Assembly: GCA_020628545.1 (NCBI GenBank)
Contig: JAHDEX010000048.1
Location: forward strand, 1 to 32,371
Source: Paracoccaceae bacterium
Lineage (GTDB): Bacteria > Pseudomonadota > Alphaproteobacteria > Rhodobacterales > Rhodobacteraceae
Direction of reading: 5' to 3'
DNA length: 32,371 nt
A program made the translations under genes and the position numbers. The notes below the pieces were generated by a model. That model searched no databases. It was not told the origin of the DNA and saw only the letters and a program-made list of their open reading frames with translations. Positions 7,587 through 15,898 of this stretch are shown here, piece by piece (the first letter of the stretch is position 1; each line of letters opens with the position of its first letter).

Positions 7587-8564
7587 ATGTCAAAACGGGT
7601 GACGATCAAGACGATTGCGGATGATCTTGGGATTTCGCATATGACGGTCTCGCGCGCGTTGGCCGGCCACCCGAACGTGCAGGAGAAAACGCGCGACGCG
7701 ATCCGGAAACGTGCGCATGAAATGGGGTATGTGCGCAGTGCGGCGGCCAAGGCGATGCGGGGTGATCGGAGCCCGATCATCGGTGTTCTGATCCCGAACC
7801 TGACGAATGATTTCTACGCGCGTTTTGCGAATGCCCTGGCTGAGAAATGCGAAGCGCGGGGCTTGCAGTTGATCATCAACCTGACCCGCGAGGACCCGGA
7901 GGCGGAGCAGAGCGCCTTGACCGGGCTGGAAGAGTTACAAGCGCGGGCGGCCATTTTGGTGCCCACCGCACATTTTCAACAAAGCGCTGCGTCGCAGGTG
8001 GATGGGTCGATGACGCGCATTCAGCTGATCCGGCAGGTGGATCGGTCTGACGCGATTGCTTCTGTGCTGGTGGATGACCATGAGGCGATCTGTGCTGCGG
8101 TCGCGCATTTGTCTGCGCAAGGGCATCGGCGGATCGCGTTTATCGGGGCCTCGCAAGAGCTTTCGTCGGGGCGCGCACGGTTCGCCTCGTTTCAAGAAGG
8201 GCTTACACGGTGCGGGTTGAACGCCGATGACAACCCGGCGCATACCGTGATCCCTTCGGTTGAGACCGGGTATGCTTGCGCGCGGCAGATCCTTGCGGCG
8301 AAGGATGCCACAGCACTGATCTGCGGCGGGTTTGAGCTGTCGCACGGCGCGTTGAAGGCCTGCATTGAGGCCAACGCGATCCCGGGAAAGCTTGCTTTCG
8401 TGGGATATGGGGACCCGGATTATTATGGCTGGCTTTATGGCGGGCTCACCACGATCCGGGTGCCGGTTGCGGACCTTGTCGATTGCGCGCTGGCGCAGGT
8501 GTTTGCCACAGACGAAACCGACCGTGGCGTGTTCCGCTTCGCGGCAGAGCTAGTCACGCGCTGA
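7587..8564 (+). CDS. LacI-family transcriptional regulator of the enolase-like/kinase regulon
   Basis: A 325-residue LacI/GalR repressor. The N-terminal helix-turn-helix and hinge read TIKTIADDLGISHMTVSRAL (6-25) and YVRSAAAKAMRG (about 49-60). The periplasmic-binding-protein-like effector domain follows from IIGVLIPNLTNDFYARF (65-81), including HRRIAFIG and LICGGFELSHGAL-type dimer motifs. It is divergent from the kinase, and the intergenic region carries the palindrome also found before the enolase-like operon, which is the best evidence for its target. The effector is probably a pathway sugar or sugar acid. No transporter gene is visible in this unit. Confidence 0.92.
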   Translation: MSKRVTIKTIADDLGISHMTVSRALAGHPNVQEKTRDAIRKRAHEMGYVRSAAAKAMRGDRSPIIGVLIPNLTNDFYARFANALAEKCEARGLQLIINLTREDPEAEQSALTGLEELQARAAILVPTAHFQQSAASQVDGSMTRIQLIRQVDRSDAIASVLVDDHEAICAAVAHLSAQGHRRIAFIGASQELSSGRARFASFQEGLTRCGLNADDNPAHTVIPSVETGYACARQILAAKDATALICGGFELSHGALKACIEANAIPGKLAFVGYGDPDYYGWLYGGLTTIRVPVADLVDCALAQVFATDETDRGVFRFAAELVTR

Positions 8565-8648
8565 ACCGAGCGCCCTGCGTGATTTTGCGGGCGGACGGGT
8601 TATAGTTTGAACGGGGCTTCTGGCCCAAGCGACTTGGAGGGGGACCCT

Positions 8649-9311
8649 ATGCCCGCGATGAAACGCTCAATCACGCCCGCCAAGGCGGCATCCCTGATCC
8701 CCGATGGTGCCTCGATCATGGTGGGGGGCTTCATGGGTGTCGGCTCTCCCAATCGGTTGATTGATGCGCTGGTGGCCGCGGGCAAAACCGGGCTGACGTT
8801 GATTGCCAATGATACGGCCATGCCGGGGAAGGGGGTCGCAAAACTGGTGACGGCGCGCTGCTTGTCGAAGGCGATTGTGTCCCACATCGGGTTGAACCCG
8901 GAAACACAGGCGCAGATGAACGCGGGCGAGCTGGAAGTGGAACTGGTGCCGCAAGGCACATTGGTCGAATGCATTCGTGCTGCAGGTGTCGGTCTGGGTG
9001 CGGTCGTCACACCCACCGGGCTGGGCACGCCGGTGCAGGAGGGCAAGCAGACGCTGGAGGTCGATGGTGTGAGCTACCTTGTCGAAAAACCGATCCGCGC
9101 GGATTTTGCGCTGATCGCGGCGCGACAGTCCGACTACGCCGGGAACCTAGAATATGCGCTGACCGCGCAGAACTTTAACCCGATCATGGCGCTTGCAGGG
9201 GGCACGGTGATTGCAGAGCCAGAGCATATCGTGCCGGTCGGGATGATCCCGCCGGATGCGGTGCGCACGCCTGCGTCTTTGGTGGATCATCTGATTGAAA
9301 GGGCGCTGTGA
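8649..9311 (+). CDS. atoD: Acetoacetate/3-oxoacid CoA-transferase, subunit A (AtoD-like)
   Basis: A 220-residue alpha subunit of a family I CoA-transferase. It matches the E. coli AtoD pattern closely: DGASIMVGGFMGVGSPNRLI near residue 20, LIANDTAMPG, SHIGLNPETQ, LVPQGTLVE, TPTGLGTPVQEGKQTL and ADFALI. Together with the next gene it transfers CoA (from succinyl-, acetyl- or butyryl-CoA) to acetoacetate. The ATG at 8649 is chosen because GGAGGGGG lies just upstream; a second ATG at 8658 is possible. The neighbouring homogentisate pathway releases acetoacetate, so this enzyme is the logical next step before thiolase. Confidence 0.88.
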   Translation: MPAMKRSITPAKAASLIPDGASIMVGGFMGVGSPNRLIDALVAAGKTGLTLIANDTAMPGKGVAKLVTARCLSKAIVSHIGLNPETQAQMNAGELEVELVPQGTLVECIRAAGVGLGAVVTPTGLGTPVQEGKQTLEVDGVSYLVEKPIRADFALIAARQSDYAGNLEYALTAQNFNPIMALAGGTVIAEPEHIVPVGMIPPDAVRTPASLVDHLIERAL

Positions 9312-9970
9312 TGGATTTGAAAGAACGTATCGCCCGCCGCGTCGCGCAAGAGGTGCAGCCCGCCACGCTTGTGAACCTGGGGATCGGATTACCAAGCCTC
9401 GTGGCGAACTACGTGCCTGCCAACGCCGGTGTCTTCTTTCAGTCAGAGAACGGTGTGATTGGCCTCGGCGCCCGCCCGCCTGAAGGGATGGAGGACCCGG
9501 ACCTCACGGATGCAGGCGGTGGATTTGTGACGGCTGTGCCGGGTGCAGCCGCCATCGACAGCGCGATGAGCTTTGGTCTGATCCGGGGCGGGCACATCGA
9601 CATGACGGTTCTGGGCGGTCTGGAAGTGGACGCGCAGGGGCGGCTTGCGAACTGGATGATCCCCGGCAAACTGACGCCCGGCATGGGGGGTGCGATGGAT
9701 CTTGCCACCGGGGCCAAGAAGGTTGTCGTGGCAATGACCCATTGCATCAAGGATCGTCCGAAGATCGTCGAAAGCTGCGCGATCCCGCTCACGTCAGCGC
9801 GTCCGGTGGATTTGATCGTGACCGAAATGGCGGTATTTCAGCCGACACCGGACGGTTTGGTGCTGCTGGAACATGCGCCGGACACGGATGTTGCGGCTAT
9901 TCGCGCGGCAACCGGTGCCGCATTTGAAGTTTCGTCCGGACTGAAAGAGATGTCACTCGACGCCCCCTAG
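9311..9970 (+). CDS. atoA: Acetoacetate/3-oxoacid CoA-transferase, subunit B (AtoA-like)
   Basis: A 219-residue beta subunit. The catalytic glutamate lies in the QSENGVIGLG motif (about residues 45-54). Other family blocks are RIARRVAQEV, VNLGIGLPSLVANYVP, RGGHIDMTVLGGLEVD, PGKLTPGMGGAMDL and MTHCIKD. The start ATG overlaps the subunit A stop by one base (TGATG); a GTG three bases earlier is possible. The stop codon overlaps that of the convergent MarR gene within the tetranucleotide CTAG. Confidence 0.9.
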   Translation: MDLKERIARRVAQEVQPATLVNLGIGLPSLVANYVPANAGVFFQSENGVIGLGARPPEGMEDPDLTDAGGGFVTAVPGAAAIDSAMSFGLIRGGHIDMTVLGGLEVDAQGRLANWMIPGKLTPGMGGAMDLATGAKKVVVAMTHCIKDRPKIVESCAIPLTSARPVDLIVTEMAVFQPTPDGLVLLEHAPDTDVAAIRAATGAAFEVSSGLKEMSLDAP

Positions 9971-10395
9971 CTTTTCTTGGCGATCAGGTGGTTCAGCATC
10001 CTTTTGAGCGCCTCAAAGTCATCCTGACCCACCATGTCTTCCAGCGAGGCATCAAACGCAGCCGCTTCAACGGCAAGACTATCAAACGCCGCTTTCCCGG
10101 CAGGTGTCAGAGACAGAGCCTCAAACCTTCGATCGTCTTCCAAAGTTTCGCGACGCAGGAACCGCTTCTTTTCCAACGCGGTCACCGCACGACTGACTTT
10201 GGTTTTGTGGATCGACGCTTGTTCACAGATTTGCTTGGCGGTCATCTCTCCATGATGGCCAAGGTGAAACAAGACGCGCCATTCGGTGCGCAGCATGCCG
10301 TAGCGATCTTTGTAGAAGGGTTGGAAATCACGACTGACCAGTTCGGCTGCCTGATTGAGTAGATAAGGAAGAAAATCTGAGATTTCGGGTTTCAT
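9967..10395 (-). CDS. MarR-family regulator, probably of the homogentisate genes
   Basis: A 142-residue MarR protein: winged helix with [21 protein letters not shown] as recognition region (about 52-72) and the wing [20 protein letters not shown] (about 80-100). The helices at both ends form the dimer interface. ATG at 10395 is preferred; a TTG lies one codon earlier. It is divergent from hmgA with an 84-base gap, the usual arrangement for the local repressor of homogentisate catabolism (HmgR-type) responding to an aromatic acid. The ligand is inferred from position only. Confidence 0.85.
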   Translation of the reverse strand: MKPEISDFLPYLLNQAAELVSRDFQPFYKDRYGMLRTEWRVLFHLGHHGEMTAKQICEQASIHKTKVSRAVTALEKKRFLRRETLEDDRRFEALSLTPAGKAAFDSLAVEAAAFDASLEDMVGQDDFEALKRMLNHLIAKKS

Positions 10396-10425
10396 CAATC
10401 TGGTGAAGGCGATCGTTTCACGTTG

Positions 10426-10445
10426 TTAGTTACAAAAGCAACTGA
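10426..10445. promoter_or_regulatory. Candidate MarR operator in the marR-hmgA gap
   Basis: An imperfect inverted repeat, TTAGTTAC (10426-10433) and GCAACTGA (10438-10445) around AAAA, with 6 of 8 positions symmetric. Size and location between the divergent genes fit a MarR-family site. It is a visual match only. Confidence 0.35.
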
Positions 10446-10479
10446 TACCTCCGAAGTCAAGGATGAGAGGGGAGACCAG

Positions 10480-11835
10480 ATGAACACGCAAGCCATTGCG
10501 CACAACATGATCCAAGCCCCGTCCATGCCCGGACCGCACGAAGGCTATATGCCGGGCTTTGGAAACGACTTTGAGACCGAGGCGCTGCCCGATGCCCTGC
10601 CGCAAGGCATGAACAGCCCGCAGAAATGTAACTACGGGCTTTATGGCGAACAGTTGTCTGGCACGGCCTTTACCGATGTGCGGCCCGAGCGGACGTGGTG
10701 CTACCGGATCCGTCCGTCGGTGAAGCATTCGCACCGCTACACCCGGATCGACCTGCCATATTGGAGGTCCGCGCCGCATGTCGTGGATGATGTGACCTCG
10801 CTCGGGCAGTACCGCTGGGACCCGGTGCCACATGCAGAGGCGCCGCTGACCTGGATGACGGGGATGCGGACGATGACGACGGCGGGTGACGTGAACACGC
10901 AAGTGGGCATGGCGAGCCATATCTATCTCGTCACCGAAAGCATGGTGGACAGCTATTTCTACTCGGCGGATTCCGAGATGTTGGTGGTGCCGCAGGAAGG
11001 ACGCCTGCGGTTCTGCACGGAACTGGGGATCATCGACCTCGCCCCCAAGGAGATCGCCATTCTGCCGCGTGGTCTGTTGTACCGGGTTGAGGTGCTGGAC
11101 GGGCCGTGTCGGGGTTTTGTCTGTGAAAACTACGGGCAAAAGTTTGAACTGCCGGGCAGGGGGCCCATTGGGGCCAATTGCATGGCCAACCCGCGCGACT
11201 TCAAAGCGCCGGTTGCGGCCTTCGAGGACCGTGAGGTGCCGTCGACGGTAACGGTGAAATGGTGCGGCCAGTTTCATGAGACGCGGATCGGGCAAAGCCC
11301 GCTTGACGTCGTGGCCTGGCATGGCAACTACGCCCCTTACAAGTACGACCTGCGCACCTATTGCCCGGTTGGGGCGGTTCTGTTTGACCATCCCGATCCT
11401 TCGATCTTCACGGTGCTGACAGCCCGGTCAGGCCAGCCGGGTACGGCCAACATCGATTTTGTCCTGTTCCGGGAACGCTGGATGGTTGCCGAAGCGACGT
11501 TCCGGCCGCCGTGGTATCACAAGAACATCATGTCCGAGTTGATGGGCAATATTTACGGGCAATACGATGCCAAGCCGCAGGGCTTTGTCCCCGGGGGGAT
11601 CAGCCTGCACAACATGATGCTGCCGCATGGACCGGACCGCGAGGCGTTTGAGAAAGCGTCAAACGCGAACCTGGGGCCAGATAAGCTCGACCAGACCATG
11701 TCGTTCATGTTTGAGACGCGGTTCCCGCAGCACCTGACGGCCTTCGCCGCGAAAGAGGCGCCGTTGCAGGATGATTACATCGATTGCTGGACATCGCTTG
11801 AGAAGAAGTTTGACGGGACGCCGGGGCAGAAATGA
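10480..11835 (+). CDS. hmgA: Homogentisate 1,2-dioxygenase
   Basis: A 451-residue enzyme that opens the ring of homogentisate with O2 to give maleylacetoacetate, the central step of tyrosine and hydroxyphenylacetate breakdown. The family signature [16 protein letters not shown] begins at residue 26, followed by [19 protein letters not shown]. The iron ligands are visible: H347 in PPWYHKN, E353 in MSELMG and H383 in LPHGPD, with the same spacing as human H335/E341/H371. The ATG at 10480 has GAGGGGAG upstream; an earlier in-frame TTG at about 10423 lies over the likely operator and is not favoured. The stop overlaps the next gene (ATGA). Confidence 0.96.
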   Translation: MNTQAIAHNMIQAPSMPGPHEGYMPGFGNDFETEALPDALPQGMNSPQKCNYGLYGEQLSGTAFTDVRPERTWCYRIRPSVKHSHRYTRIDLPYWRSAPHVVDDVTSLGQYRWDPVPHAEAPLTWMTGMRTMTTAGDVNTQVGMASHIYLVTESMVDSYFYSADSEMLVVPQEGRLRFCTELGIIDLAPKEIAILPRGLLYRVEVLDGPCRGFVCENYGQKFELPGRGPIGANCMANPRDFKAPVAAFEDREVPSTVTVKWCGQFHETRIGQSPLDVVAWHGNYAPYKYDLRTYCPVGAVLFDHPDPSIFTVLTARSGQPGTANIDFVLFRERWMVAEATFRPPWYHKNIMSELMGNIYGQYDAKPQGFVPGGISLHNMMLPHGPDREAFEKASNANLGPDKLDQTMSFMFETRFPQHLTAFAAKEAPLQDDYIDCWTSLEKKFDGTPGQK

Positions 11836-12626
11836 AGATTGCGACAGATGACCCGGCATTGGGCCTGGGGCACACGTTTCTCGACGGGTCAGCTTATGTG
11901 AACCATGTGGAACTCGTGCGGAAGGCGCGGGGTGCTGCGATGCCGGACAGTTTCTGGACCGATCCGCTGATGTATCAGGGGTGCAGCGTGTTTCTGCGCC
12001 CGGACGCCGATATCGTGGGAGAGGTCGCCTGGGGCATTGATTGCGAGGCTGAGGTGGCGGTGATCACCGATGACGTGCCGATAGGTGTCAGTGTTGCGGA
12101 TGCCGCCGGGCTTATCCGCTATGTGATGCTGCTCAACGACGTATCCTTGCGCGGTTTGATCCCGGATGAGCTGGGCAAGGGTTTTGGTTTTGTGCAGTCC
12201 AAGCCCCCTTCGGCCCTGTCCCCGTTTGCCGTGCCGGTCGAGGCGTGTGAGGGCTGGGATGGTCGCCGCCTGAACGGGGTGATGTGCGTTGACATCAACG
12301 GCGTACCGCTGGGCCGGACCGAAGCGGGGCAGGACATGACCTTTGATTTCGCGCAGCTGATTGCCCATGCGGCGAAGACCCGCCCTTTGCCCAAGGGCAG
12401 TGTGATCGGCTCGGGCACCGTGTCGAACAAGGACGCTGACGGGGGACCGGGGCGGCCTGTGGGGCAGGGCGGCGCGGGCTATTCCTGTATTGCCGAGCAG
12501 CGCATGGTCGAGACGATCTTGCAGGGCACGCCACGGACCCCGTTTCTGAAACCCGGTGATCGGGTGGAGATTTGGATAGACGGCGCAGAATTTGGAACCA
12601 TCAGCCAGACGGTAAGAACACCATGA
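11832..12626 (+). CDS. Fumarylacetoacetase-like hydrolase, N-terminally short
   Basis: A 264-residue FAH-fold hydrolase expected to split fumarylacetoacetate to fumarate and acetoacetate. Key blocks are [17 protein letters not shown] (about 19-35, containing the catalytic His), DCEAEVAVI (metal Glu pair), [10 protein letters not shown] (metal Asp), [15 protein letters not shown] and [11 protein letters not shown]. Homologues of this subtype usually have about 330 residues, with an N-terminal domain of about 70 residues ahead of the [11 protein letters not shown] block. Here only 18 residues precede it, and the start overlaps the hmgA stop by 4 bases. All catalytic residues remain, so it is probably active. 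No maleylacetoacetate isomerase gene is present in the window. Confidence 0.85.
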   Translation: MKIATDDPALGLGHTFLDGSAYVNHVELVRKARGAAMPDSFWTDPLMYQGCSVFLRPDADIVGEVAWGIDCEAEVAVITDDVPIGVSVADAAGLIRYVMLLNDVSLRGLIPDELGKGFGFVQSKPPSALSPFAVPVEACEGWDGRRLNGVMCVDINGVPLGRTEAGQDMTFDFAQLIAHAAKTRPLPKGSVIGSGTVSNKDADGGPGRPVGQGGAGYSCIAEQRMVETILQGTPRTPFLKPGDRVEIWIDGAEFGTISQTVRTP

Positions 12627-13573
12627 GCAAAGCCTTCGCCTCGCAAGGGGACATGACCGAAAAGACAATCACCTTTGACGAGATCGGCGCGGGGCTTTGG
12701 GCGTTCACCGCAGAAGGCGACCCGAACTCTGGCGTGATCATCGGCGACGATAGTGTCATGATCATTGAGGCGCAGGCGACCCCGCGTTTGGCGCACAAGG
12801 TGATCGAGAAGGTGCGGGAGGTGACGGACAAGCCGATCACCCATCTGGTGCTGACGCATTACCATGCGGTCCGCGTGCTTGGCGCGTCGGCCTATGGCGC
12901 GGATCAGATCATCATGTCAGACGCCGCCCGCGCGATGGTAATCGAGCGTGGGCAGGAGGATTGGGACAGTGAGTTTCAACGCTTCCCAAGGCTCTTTGAG
13001 GGCCACGAAAGCATTCCCGGTCTCACTTATCCAACCACGACGTTCAGCGAGAGCATGACGGTTTATCTTGGGACGCGTCGCGTTGATATCAAACACATCG
13101 GCCGCGCCCATACGGCTGGTGACGCGGTGATCCATGTGCCGGATCAGAATGTCATGTTCACTGGTGACATCGTCGAAGATCGCTCTGCCTGCTATTGCGG
13201 TGATGGCTATTTTGGTGAGTGGGGCCGGACCCTCGACAACATCAAGGACTATGACGTGGATGCCATCGCGCCGGGGCGCGGTGGTGCTTTGGTGGGCAAG
13301 GAGGCTGTTGCCCGCGCCATCAACAGCACCCGTGACTTTGTGGACTCCACCTTCGCGCCGGCCAAACGTGTCGCGATGAAAGGTGGGACGCTAAAAGACG
13401 CATGGGATGCGGTGCGCGAAGCCTGTGATCCGAAGTTCAAGGACTATGCCATTTACGAACACTGCCTGCCGTTTAACGTATCCCGCGCCTACGACGAAGC
13501 ACGCGGCATCTGGCACCCCCGCATCTGGACGGACAAGCGAGACCTGGAGATGTGGGAGCAGTTGCAGGGCTAG
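12623..13573 (+). CDS. Metallo-beta-lactamase-fold protein with altered metal site
   Basis: A 316-residue MBL-fold protein at the end of the hmgA operon (ATGA overlap with the fumarylacetoacetase-like gene). The usual HxHxDH motif reads THYHAVRVLG (H79, H81, then V83 and R84 in place of Asp and His). GAHTAGD-type His and the FTGD Asp are kept (AHTAGD and FTGDIVE), while the late PGHG reads PGRG. Thus at least three of the classical ligands are replaced. I recall related proteins with the same HYHAVR pattern beside aromatic catabolism genes, so the change seems family-wide rather than a local defect. It may bind one metal or act as a thioesterase/lactonase-like hydrolase; function unknown. No signal peptide is seen. 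Confidence 0.8.
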   Translation: MSKAFASQGDMTEKTITFDEIGAGLWAFTAEGDPNSGVIIGDDSVMIIEAQATPRLAHKVIEKVREVTDKPITHLVLTHYHAVRVLGASAYGADQIIMSDAARAMVIERGQEDWDSEFQRFPRLFEGHESIPGLTYPTTTFSESMTVYLGTRRVDIKHIGRAHTAGDAVIHVPDQNVMFTGDIVEDRSACYCGDGYFGEWGRTLDNIKDYDVDAIAPGRGGALVGKEAVARAINSTRDFVDSTFAPAKRVAMKGGTLKDAWDAVREACDPKFKDYAIYEHCLPFNVSRAYDEARGIWHPRIWTDKRDLEMWEQLQG

Positions 13574-13575
13574 GA

Positions 13576-13953
13576 TCAGATCACATGCAGATCATAGTCC
13601 CGGAACCGCGCATCCGCTGTCAGGATCGGCAAACGCTCGACCATAGCCTGAGCGATCAGCATGCGGTCGAACGGGTCGCGGTGGTCTTTGACAAAAGGCA
13701 GGACCTTGACCAGCTCGATGTGCCGAGGCTCAATCGGAAGCGTATCGAACCCAAGGTCTTCAAAAGACTCTGCTATCAACAAGGGCGGGTTCAGTTTGCC
13801 AAGGCTTGCTTTGATCGCGATTTCCCAAAGCGACGCGGTGCTCAGAAACACCGTCGCGTCCGATTCCAACACGTCACGTTGCGCAGGCGACAGTCTTTCA
13901 GGTGTGTCCAGCAACCAAAGTGCAATATGCGTGTCCGCGAGATAGCGGGTCAT
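13576..13953 (-). CDS. VapC-type PIN-domain toxin
   Basis: A 125-residue PIN-domain ribonuclease. Acidic metal-binding residues are in place: D7 (LADTHIALWLL), E44 (SLWEIAIK), D96 (DPFDRMLIAQA) and D114 (TADARF). Such toxins cleave RNA, often tRNA or rRNA. The ATG at 13953 overlaps the antitoxin stop (ATGA), giving the usual coupled antitoxin-toxin order. A start six codons earlier exists but would extend into the antitoxin. The gene converges on the MBL-fold gene with two bases between the stops. Confidence 0.9.
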   Translation of the reverse strand: MTRYLADTHIALWLLDTPERLSPAQRDVLESDATVFLSTASLWEIAIKASLGKLNPPLLIAESFEDLGFDTLPIEPRHIELVKVLPFVKDHRDPFDRMLIAQAMVERLPILTADARFRDYDLHVI

Positions 13954-14189
13954 CGCATATATGCATCCCATTCGGGGCCAAGATCATCGAAGTCCTCGGC
14001 CATTCCAATCTGGCCGCGATATTTCCCCATGGCCATCTTGCGGCGCGCGCCCGGGCGGTTTGTCTGGGACGGGATTGAGAGTTGGACGACAGGTTTACCG
14101 TTCCGGGTCAGAATGATGTCCTCACCCGCCTCGACCCGGCGGATCAATTCCGCGAATTTCGATTTTGCTTCGCTCACTGGGATGTTCAA
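13950..14189 (-). CDS. Phd/YefM-family antitoxin
   Basis: A 79-residue antitoxin: the N-terminal DNA-binding and dimer part (IPVSEAKSKFAELIRRVEAG, then DIILTRNGKPVVQL) is the Phd/YefM signature, and the C-terminal tail (GMAEDFDDLGPEWDAYM) is the acidic toxin-wrapping segment. I choose the TTG at 14189 because AAGGAG lies 9 bases upstream. Another TTG at 14213 has no ribosome site and falls next to the operator. The pair is probably autoregulated through the palindrome at 14216-14232. Confidence 0.85.
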   Translation of the reverse strand: MNIPVSEAKSKFAELIRRVEAGEDIILTRNGKPVVQLSIPSQTNRPGARRKMAMGKYRGQIGMAEDFDDLGPEWDAYMR

Positions 14190-14215
14190 GGCGTGGATCT
14201 CCTTCGTAGGCAAAG

Positions 14216-14232
14216 TAGGTCATTTTGACCTA
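14216..14232. promoter_or_regulatory. Palindromic operator of the toxin-antitoxin pair
   Basis: A perfect inverted repeat TAGGTCA-TTT-TGACCTA lies 27 bases before the antitoxin start and 35 bases before the divergent flavin monooxygenase start. Position and symmetry fit a Phd-type autoregulatory site. Confidence 0.6.
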
Positions 14233-14266
14233 AATTTCAACAGACTCAGAGTGTAGGTGCGCTAGC

Positions 14267-15898
14267 TTGGTCCAGGAACGCTATCAAATCGCATTCACAC
14301 TTTATCCATATCAGAAATCCACTGATCAGGATCAGTCGCCAAAACGCCACCCGGTGCTGGTGATAGGGGCAGGTCCTGTCGGCATCGCGCTGGCGCTTGA
14401 TCTTGCCAAAAAAGGCACGCCGGTGCTCGTGGTCGATGACCACGAAGGCGTGGGACTTGGCAGTCGCGCCATCTGCTTCGCCAAGCGCACGCTTGAGATC
14501 GCAGATCGCTTGGGCGCTGCCGCCCCGATGCTGGAGAAGGGCGTGGTTTGGAACGTGGGCAAGGTGTTTCACGGGCCGGACAAGGTGTTCGAATTCAATC
14601 TCCTGCCGGAAGAGGGGCACAAGGCCCCGGCCTTTATCAACCTGCAGCAGCCACACTTTGAACGGTTTCTGGTCGAGGAAGTCCGCCGGGCGCAGGGCGC
14701 CGGTGCCCCGATAGAGATCAGAGGCCGCAATGTCGTAACCGGGCTGACCCAGCACGACGATTACGTCTCGGTCGAGATCGATATGCCGGACGGGTCCTAT
14801 GTGGCCGAGGCCAGCTATGTCGTCGCCTGTGATGGTGCGCGCTCCCCCACGCGCGAGATGATGGGTCTGCGCTTTGATGGGCGGGTCTTTGAGGACAACT
14901 TTCTGATCGCCGACGTCAAGATGACCGCTGATTTCCCGACCGAACGGTGGTTCTGGTTTGATCCCCCGTTCAAGGGGGCAGGCGCCTCGGCGCTGTTGCA
15001 CAAACAGCCCGACGACATCTGGCGCATCGACTTCCAGCTTGGCTGGGACATCGACCGGGCCGTTGAACTGCAGGAGGACAACGTTCGCGCTCGGGTCGAT
15101 GCGATGCTGGGGCCTGATGTGCCGTATGAGCTGGACTGGACGTCTATCTACACCTTCCAGTGCCGCCGCATGAATAGGTTCCGCCATGGCCGCGTTCTTT
15201 TTGCCGGAGACAGCGCGCATCAGGTGTCACCCTTTGGCGCGCGGGGCGCGAACTCCGGCATTCAGGATGCGGATAATCTGGCCTGGAAACTCGACCTCGT
15301 GCTGAAAGGGCTGGCCCCGGACCACCTTCTCGACAGTTATTCGCAAGAGCGGGTGCATGGCGCGGATGAGAACATCCTGAACTCCACCCGTGCGACAGAT
15401 TTCCTGACCCCGAAAAGCGCCATGAGTAAGATCTTTCGTGACGCCGTGCTGCATCTGGCGCGTCGGCACCCCTTTGCGCGGCCTTTGGTGAATTCCGGGC
15501 GCTTGTCGGTGCCGTGCGTCTACGACGACATGCCGCTCAACGGGCCGGACCTGCTAGAGGGGCCTGCACGCAGCAGGGTTGGCGCCGCTTGCGCGGATGC
15601 ACCCACGGCGGAGGGCTATCTGCTCGATCACCTAAAGGGGCAATTCACAATCCTCGCGCTGAACGTCGCGGCGCCCGATGTGGCGGAGGTAGACGGCATC
15701 GCGGTTGCAACACTGGCTTTGCAAGGCGCGGTGGATGATCCCTCTGGCGCGATTGCGGAGCGGTATCTTGGTACGGCCCCGACGGCCGTGTACCTGATCC
15801 GCCCAGATCAGCATGTGGCGGCGCGTTGGCCAGTTGCGACGGTAGACGACATCCAAAGCGCGCTCCGCCGCGCGACCTCTCAAGGAGAGACACCATGA
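14267..15898 (+). CDS. FAD-dependent aromatic monooxygenase, probable 3-hydroxyphenylacetate 6-hydroxylase large subunit
   Basis: A 543-residue class A flavin monooxygenase of the PheA/MhpA type. The Rossmann motif is GAGPVG (34-39), the DG motif lies in VVACDGARSPTR (about 184-195), and the FAD ribityl GD motif in RVLFAGDSAHQVSPFGARG (about 308-326). The C-terminal thioredoxin-like part follows to residue 543. The segment LYPY before the Rossmann fold is common in this subfamily, so the non-ATG start (TTG at 14267) is credible although no clear ribosome site is seen. It overlaps the DUF2783 gene (ATGA). Together with hmgA and the fumarylacetoacetase it probably supplies homogentisate by hydroxylating 3-hydroxyphenylacetate, as described for MhaA/MhaB. 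Another hydroxylated arene is possible. Confidence 0.82.
   Translation: MVQERYQIAFTLYPYQKSTDQDQSPKRHPVLVIGAGPVGIALALDLAKKGTPVLVVDDHEGVGLGSRAICFAKRTLEIADRLGAAAPMLEKGVVWNVGKVFHGPDKVFEFNLLPEEGHKAPAFINLQQPHFERFLVEEVRRAQGAGAPIEIRGRNVVTGLTQHDDYVSVEIDMPDGSYVAEASYVVACDGARSPTREMMGLRFDGRVFEDNFLIADVKMTADFPTERWFWFDPPFKGAGASALLHKQPDDIWRIDFQLGWDIDRAVELQEDNVRARVDAMLGPDVPYELDWTSIYTFQCRRMNRFRHGRVLFAGDSAHQVSPFGARGANSGIQDADNLAWKLDLVLKGLAPDHLLDSYSQERVHGADENILNSTRATDFLTPKSAMSKIFRDAVLHLARRHPFARPLVNSGRLSVPCVYDDMPLNGPDLLEGPARSRVGAACADAPTAEGYLLDHLKGQFTILALNVAAPDVAEVDGIAVATLALQGAVDDPSGAIAERYLGTAPTAVYLIRPDQHVAARWPVATVDDIQSALRRATSQGETP

Noticed and set aside
10426..11391. Minus-strand open frame of 321 codons over hmgA
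   Set aside because: It is the shadow of hmgA: Arg/His-rich, no motif, while the plus strand encodes a full dioxygenase with all iron ligands.
14190..14213. Longer antitoxin from TTG 14213
   Set aside because: No ribosome site lies before it, and AAGGAG is correctly spaced for the TTG at 14189.
14246..15220. Minus-strand open frame of 324 codons over the flavin monooxygenase
   Set aside because: Antisense shadow of a gene with clear FAD motifs; no domain or ribosome site.
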